Part shown: piece after piece, positions 22,242 to 24,648 of the stretch
How positions within the stretch are numbered: position 1 is the first letter of the stretch
Layout of the letters: every line of letters starts with the position of its first letter
Assembly (NCBI GenBank): GCA_021371965.1
Contig: JAJFVE010000136.1
Location: 1 to 24,648, forward strand
DNA length: 24,648 nucleotides
Source: Planctomycetaceae bacterium
GTDB lineage: Bacteria > Planctomycetota > Phycisphaerae > SM23-33
Direction of reading: 5' to 3'
Notes under the pieces: generated by a model
What the model was told of the DNA's origin: nothing
The model's input: only the letters and a program-made list of their open reading frames with translations
Database searches by the model: none
Made by a program: the position numbers and the translations under genes

Positions 22242-24179
22242 ATGTCGACTGCGAAAAAAGTGCCGTGCGTTCTGGTTCTGGCCGTCCTGCTCACCGCCGT
22301 GGCAGGCTATGCCCAGGATGCCCCTGCCCCGGCGCCTGCGCCCAAACCCAAGGCCGAACCGGTTCTCGGTCACGTTCCCGCAGGGGCGATGGGATTCATC
22401 GTGATCAACCACGTCGGCAACCTGCTCCAGTCCGCCGACGATCTGGCCGGCGAGTGGGGAATCGAACTGGGCCCCAAGCAGCCCGGACGCATGGTCGCCC
22501 TGGTGCAGGGTATGGCGCAGTTGGGCCCGGGATTCAACCCCAACGGTGGATTTGCAGCCATCATGCTCGACCCGACCGAGTTCGGCGTCGATCTCTCTGA
22601 GATGATGGGTCTCAAGCCGCCCGCTCCGGCGGCCGAAGGCGCCGCCCCCGCCGAAAAGCCCGGCGTGCCCTGGGTGATGTTCATCCCCGGACAGGACGTG
22701 GCGCAGGTGTTCCCAGGCTACGAGCGGACGGCCGCGGGCAAGTACACCCGCGTCGAGCTGCGGATGGGTTCGGTTCTGGCGACGCAGGCCGGCGGATACA
22801 TCGCCATCAGCCCCAGCGAGAAGGTGCTCGCCGCGGCGCTGAGCGCCAAGAAGATGGTGCTGGACGAGATGCCCGCCGACCAGGGCAAGTTCATTCAGGC
22901 CTCGGCGATGGCGATTCACATGAACATGAAGATCGCCTCGCCGCAGGTCAACCAGATGATCAAGATGCAGGAAGACCAGATGCGGGCGATGATGGGCGAA
23001 GGCTCGCCCATGCCGCCCGAGGCGGCCGCCTCCATGCAGGGAATCCTCTCGATCATGCCGCTCTATCGCGAGATGCTCTCCAGCGCCGACTCGCTGACGC
23101 TCTCGCTGCGGGTGGAGCCCACCGGAATGCTCGGCGAGGCGCTGGTGGCGATGTCGCCCGACAGCCGCTTCACCAAGATGCTGACGGTTTATCAGGCCGC
23201 CGCGGACGTTCCGGCCCTGCTCAACCGCCTGCCGAATCTCTCGTACGCCGGGGCCTTTGGCGTCAAGGGCGGCGCCTTCACGCCCGAGACGGAAAAAATC
23301 GCCAACGACGTCAACGAGGTGATGCTGAACAATCCGGCCATCGCCAAGCTCGGACCCGAATATAAGGCCAAGGTCAAGGCCAACACCATGGTCATGCAGC
23401 GCCAGATGAAGGAAGTGCAGGTCGTGGCCGGCCAGGCGCCGCCGGCGGGCAAGGCCGCCCTCGGCATCGGCGCCGCGATCGTGTGCGACGACTCGGCGGT
23501 CCTCAAGGCCGCACTGATCGAGTACGCCTCCCTGATGGAAGCGCAGATCAACGCCATGAGCGGCGACAAGCCCGCCGATCAGAAGCCCAAGATCATCCAC
23601 CAGAAGGACGCGATGAAAGTCGGCGACCTGTCCGTCGACGTGATCGAGATCGTGCCGCCCAAGTCCGACCCCGATGACACCGCCAAAGAGCAGGCTCAGT
23701 CACAGGCTATTCTCGGCGAAAAGCAGATCCGCATTCTCTTGGCGGCGCCGGATAAGAACCTCGTCGTCGCCAGCCTCGGCGGCGGAACCGAAATGCTCAC
23801 GCAGGCGATCCAGACCGCCAAGGCCGCCAACGGAACCATCGGCAAGAGTCCCGCCGACGCCGAGTCGCTCAAGTACATGCCCGCCAACCCGTTCATGGCC
23901 ATGCTGGTACACGTTCCCAATGGTTCCAAGCTGATCCAGAGCATCGAGAAGATCACGGAACCTGAAAACACGCAGAAGAAGGTGCAGCTGGTGGTGGCCA
24001 CGCCGATCGCGTTTGCTTCGGCCATCAAGGGCGTCAACGTCCACAGTTCGCTGTATGTGCCCCGCGCCGTGATCAAGGAGATCGTGTCGGTGGCTCGCGC
24101 CCAGGCCGAAGCGGCTACACGACCTGGCGTTGAGGGTGGGGCGGGCGAGCGAGTGACGCCTCCGCCGGGAATGGAATAG
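22242..24179 (+). CDS. Large secreted protein of unknown function (Met-rich central region)
   Basis: Encodes 645 aa; AAGGAG 8 nt upstream fixes the ATG at 22242. A signal peptide is clear (MSTAKK, hydrophobic VLVLAVLLTAVAG, cleavage after GYA at residue 24), followed by a Pro-Ala linker (about 26-40). The mature protein is alternating alpha/beta in character, starts LGHVPAGAMGFIVINHVGNL, and has a methionine-rich helical stretch (about residues 223-280, MNMK, MIKMQEDQMRAMM). The C-terminus is ERVTPPPGME. It has no membrane anchor, lipobox or catalytic motif that I can name. The opening resembles proteins in which a scored domain begins with a LPAD-type strand (DUF3352-like), but I am not confident. 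It appears to be a single-gene unit with its own promoter and a strong terminator, which suggests substantial expression. Confidence 0.85.
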   Translation: MSTAKKVPCVLVLAVLLTAVAGYAQDAPAPAPAPKPKAEPVLGHVPAGAMGFIVINHVGNLLQSADDLAGEWGIELGPKQPGRMVALVQGMAQLGPGFNPNGGFAAIMLDPTEFGVDLSEMMGLKPPAPAAEGAAPAEKPGVPWVMFIPGQDVAQVFPGYERTAAGKYTRVELRMGSVLATQAGGYIAISPSEKVLAAALSAKKMVLDEMPADQGKFIQASAMAIHMNMKIASPQVNQMIKMQEDQMRAMMGEGSPMPPEAAASMQGILSIMPLYREMLSSADSLTLSLRVEPTGMLGEALVAMSPDSRFTKMLTVYQAAADVPALLNRLPNLSYAGAFGVKGGAFTPETEKIANDVNEVMLNNPAIAKLGPEYKAKVKANTMVMQRQMKEVQVVAGQAPPAGKAALGIGAAIVCDDSAVLKAALIEYASLMEAQINAMSGDKPADQKPKIIHQKDAMKVGDLSVDVIEIVPPKSDPDDTAKEQAQSQAILGEKQIRILLAAPDKNLVVASLGGGTEMLTQAIQTAKAANGTIGKSPADAESLKYMPANPFMAMLVHVPNGSKLIQSIEKITEPENTQKKVQLVVATPIAFASAIKGVNVHSSLYVPRAVIKEIVSVARAQAEAATRPGVEGGAGERVTPPPGME

Positions 24180-24201
24180 CATTGCAGAACCGATTGCCTC
24201 A

Positions 24202-24243
24202 AAAAAAGAAGCTGCCCGCCGTATGGCCGGCAGCTTCTTTTTT
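24202..24243. terminator. Strong, probably bidirectional intrinsic terminator
   Basis: A 15-bp perfect stem (24202-24216 with 24229-24243) has AAAAAAG on the left and CTTTTTT on the right around GAAGCTGCC/GGCAGCTTC, with a smaller GCC/GGC helix in the loop. It begins 22 bp after the stop codon and would terminate transcripts from either side. Confidence 0.93.
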
Positions 24244-24279
24244 AAGTCCCGCGGGAAACACCGGAACGGTTTGTTTTGT

Positions 24280-24514
24280 CGTCCCGCAAGGGACGCATGG
24301 GCTCTAGCCCGGATATTTCACCGCGGAGATCGCAGAGGCCGCAGAGGGTGTTTTGAACGAAAAGACTTACAGAAAACTAGCGAAGCGGGCCGCATGGACA
24401 GTCTGTTTTTTCGGATTAAGCGCCGACGGCGACGTTAGATGGTCTTGTTTTAAGCCATTTGCTTCTCTGCGTACTCTGCGGTCTCTGCGGTTCATGCAGT
24501 TTTCGGGCTAGAGC
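24280..24514. repeat. Composite inverted-repeat element with dispersed repeat copy B
   Basis: It starts with the hairpin CGTCCC-GCAA-GGGACG (24280-24295). An 11-bp perfect inverted repeat then brackets the rest: GCTCTAGCCCG at 24301-24311 and CGGGCTAGAGC at 24504-24514. Inside are dispersed repeat copy B (24316-24405, plus strand) and a reversed CTCTGCGG-type unit (about 24462-24497). No gene is seen between the terminator and the transposase fragment. Confidence 0.7.
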
Positions 24515-24516
24515 AT

Positions 24517-24648
24517 CTAGCGATCATCTGTAGCGTATCCGCAGCTACGGAAGTAGCCTTGGCACTCCTCCGCGCTCACGGCCCTGAGAGCTTGGCCGAT
24601 CACACCAATGAGTTCCTCCAACGTACGCCCGGCGGCCCGACGCAACCA
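24517..24648 (-). mobile_element. C-terminal end of an IS630-like transposase (partial, cut by window edge)
   Basis: On the minus strand a 43-residue open frame enters from the right edge and stops at TAG (24517-24519). It reads LEELIGVIGQALRAV and then CQGYFRSCGYAT near its end. The motif YFRxCGYAT after an acidic helix is the usual C-terminus of IS630/Tc1-mariner-type DDE transposases. The catalytic region lies outside the window, so it cannot be judged whether the gene is intact. The stop lies 3 bp from the end of the adjacent inverted repeat. Confidence 0.7.

Overview
The window looks like a piece of a GC-rich Planctomycetota chromosome, most likely of the Phycisphaerae type. This is an inference from three things: the gene complement, weak or absent Shine-Dalgarno sites at many genes, and many dispersed intergenic repeats of the CACCGCAGAGG and ACCACGAATG kinds. 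No marker gene in the window fixes the taxonomy.

Layout, left to right. The 3' end of rho (+) is followed by a strong intrinsic terminator, a long palindromic repeat and a tRNA-Ser(GGA). A tightly spaced plus-strand block comes next: a secreted TPR/PQQ-like beta-propeller protein, a small secreted protein of unknown function, an ABC exporter with an unusual N-terminal extension, and hisH. A Mn-type superoxide dismutase gene has its own probable promoter and a structured leader. Two sigma-factor genes lie in tandem on the minus strand. Divergent from them, a lysophospholipid-transporter-like MFS gene overlaps by 4 bp a large acyltransferase-ACP-ligase gene (Aas-like). dnaG (-) converges on it across a nested inverted-repeat structure that fills the whole gap. 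The right half carries rnhA and a C4 zinc-ribbon gene (-), mnmE (+), a PH-domain membrane protein and hypoxanthine phosphoribosyltransferase (- pair with ATGA overlap), a large secreted protein of unknown function (+) with a strong terminator, and at the right edge the C-terminal end of an IS630-like transposase (-).

The genes are mostly housekeeping: transcription termination, replication priming, tRNA modification, lipid recycling, purine salvage and oxidative stress. I see no CRISPR array, toxin-antitoxin pair, phage or defence island. The unusual content is (i) the density of palindromic repeats, including a hairpin of about 37 bp found both in an intergenic region and in-frame inside mnmE; (ii) an exporter with a PH-like domain and zinc ribbon in front of the ABC core; (iii) two tandem, structurally different sigma factors; (iv) an MnmE that appears to lack its catalytic glutamate. 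All functional calls are from motif recognition by eye; no database search was run.
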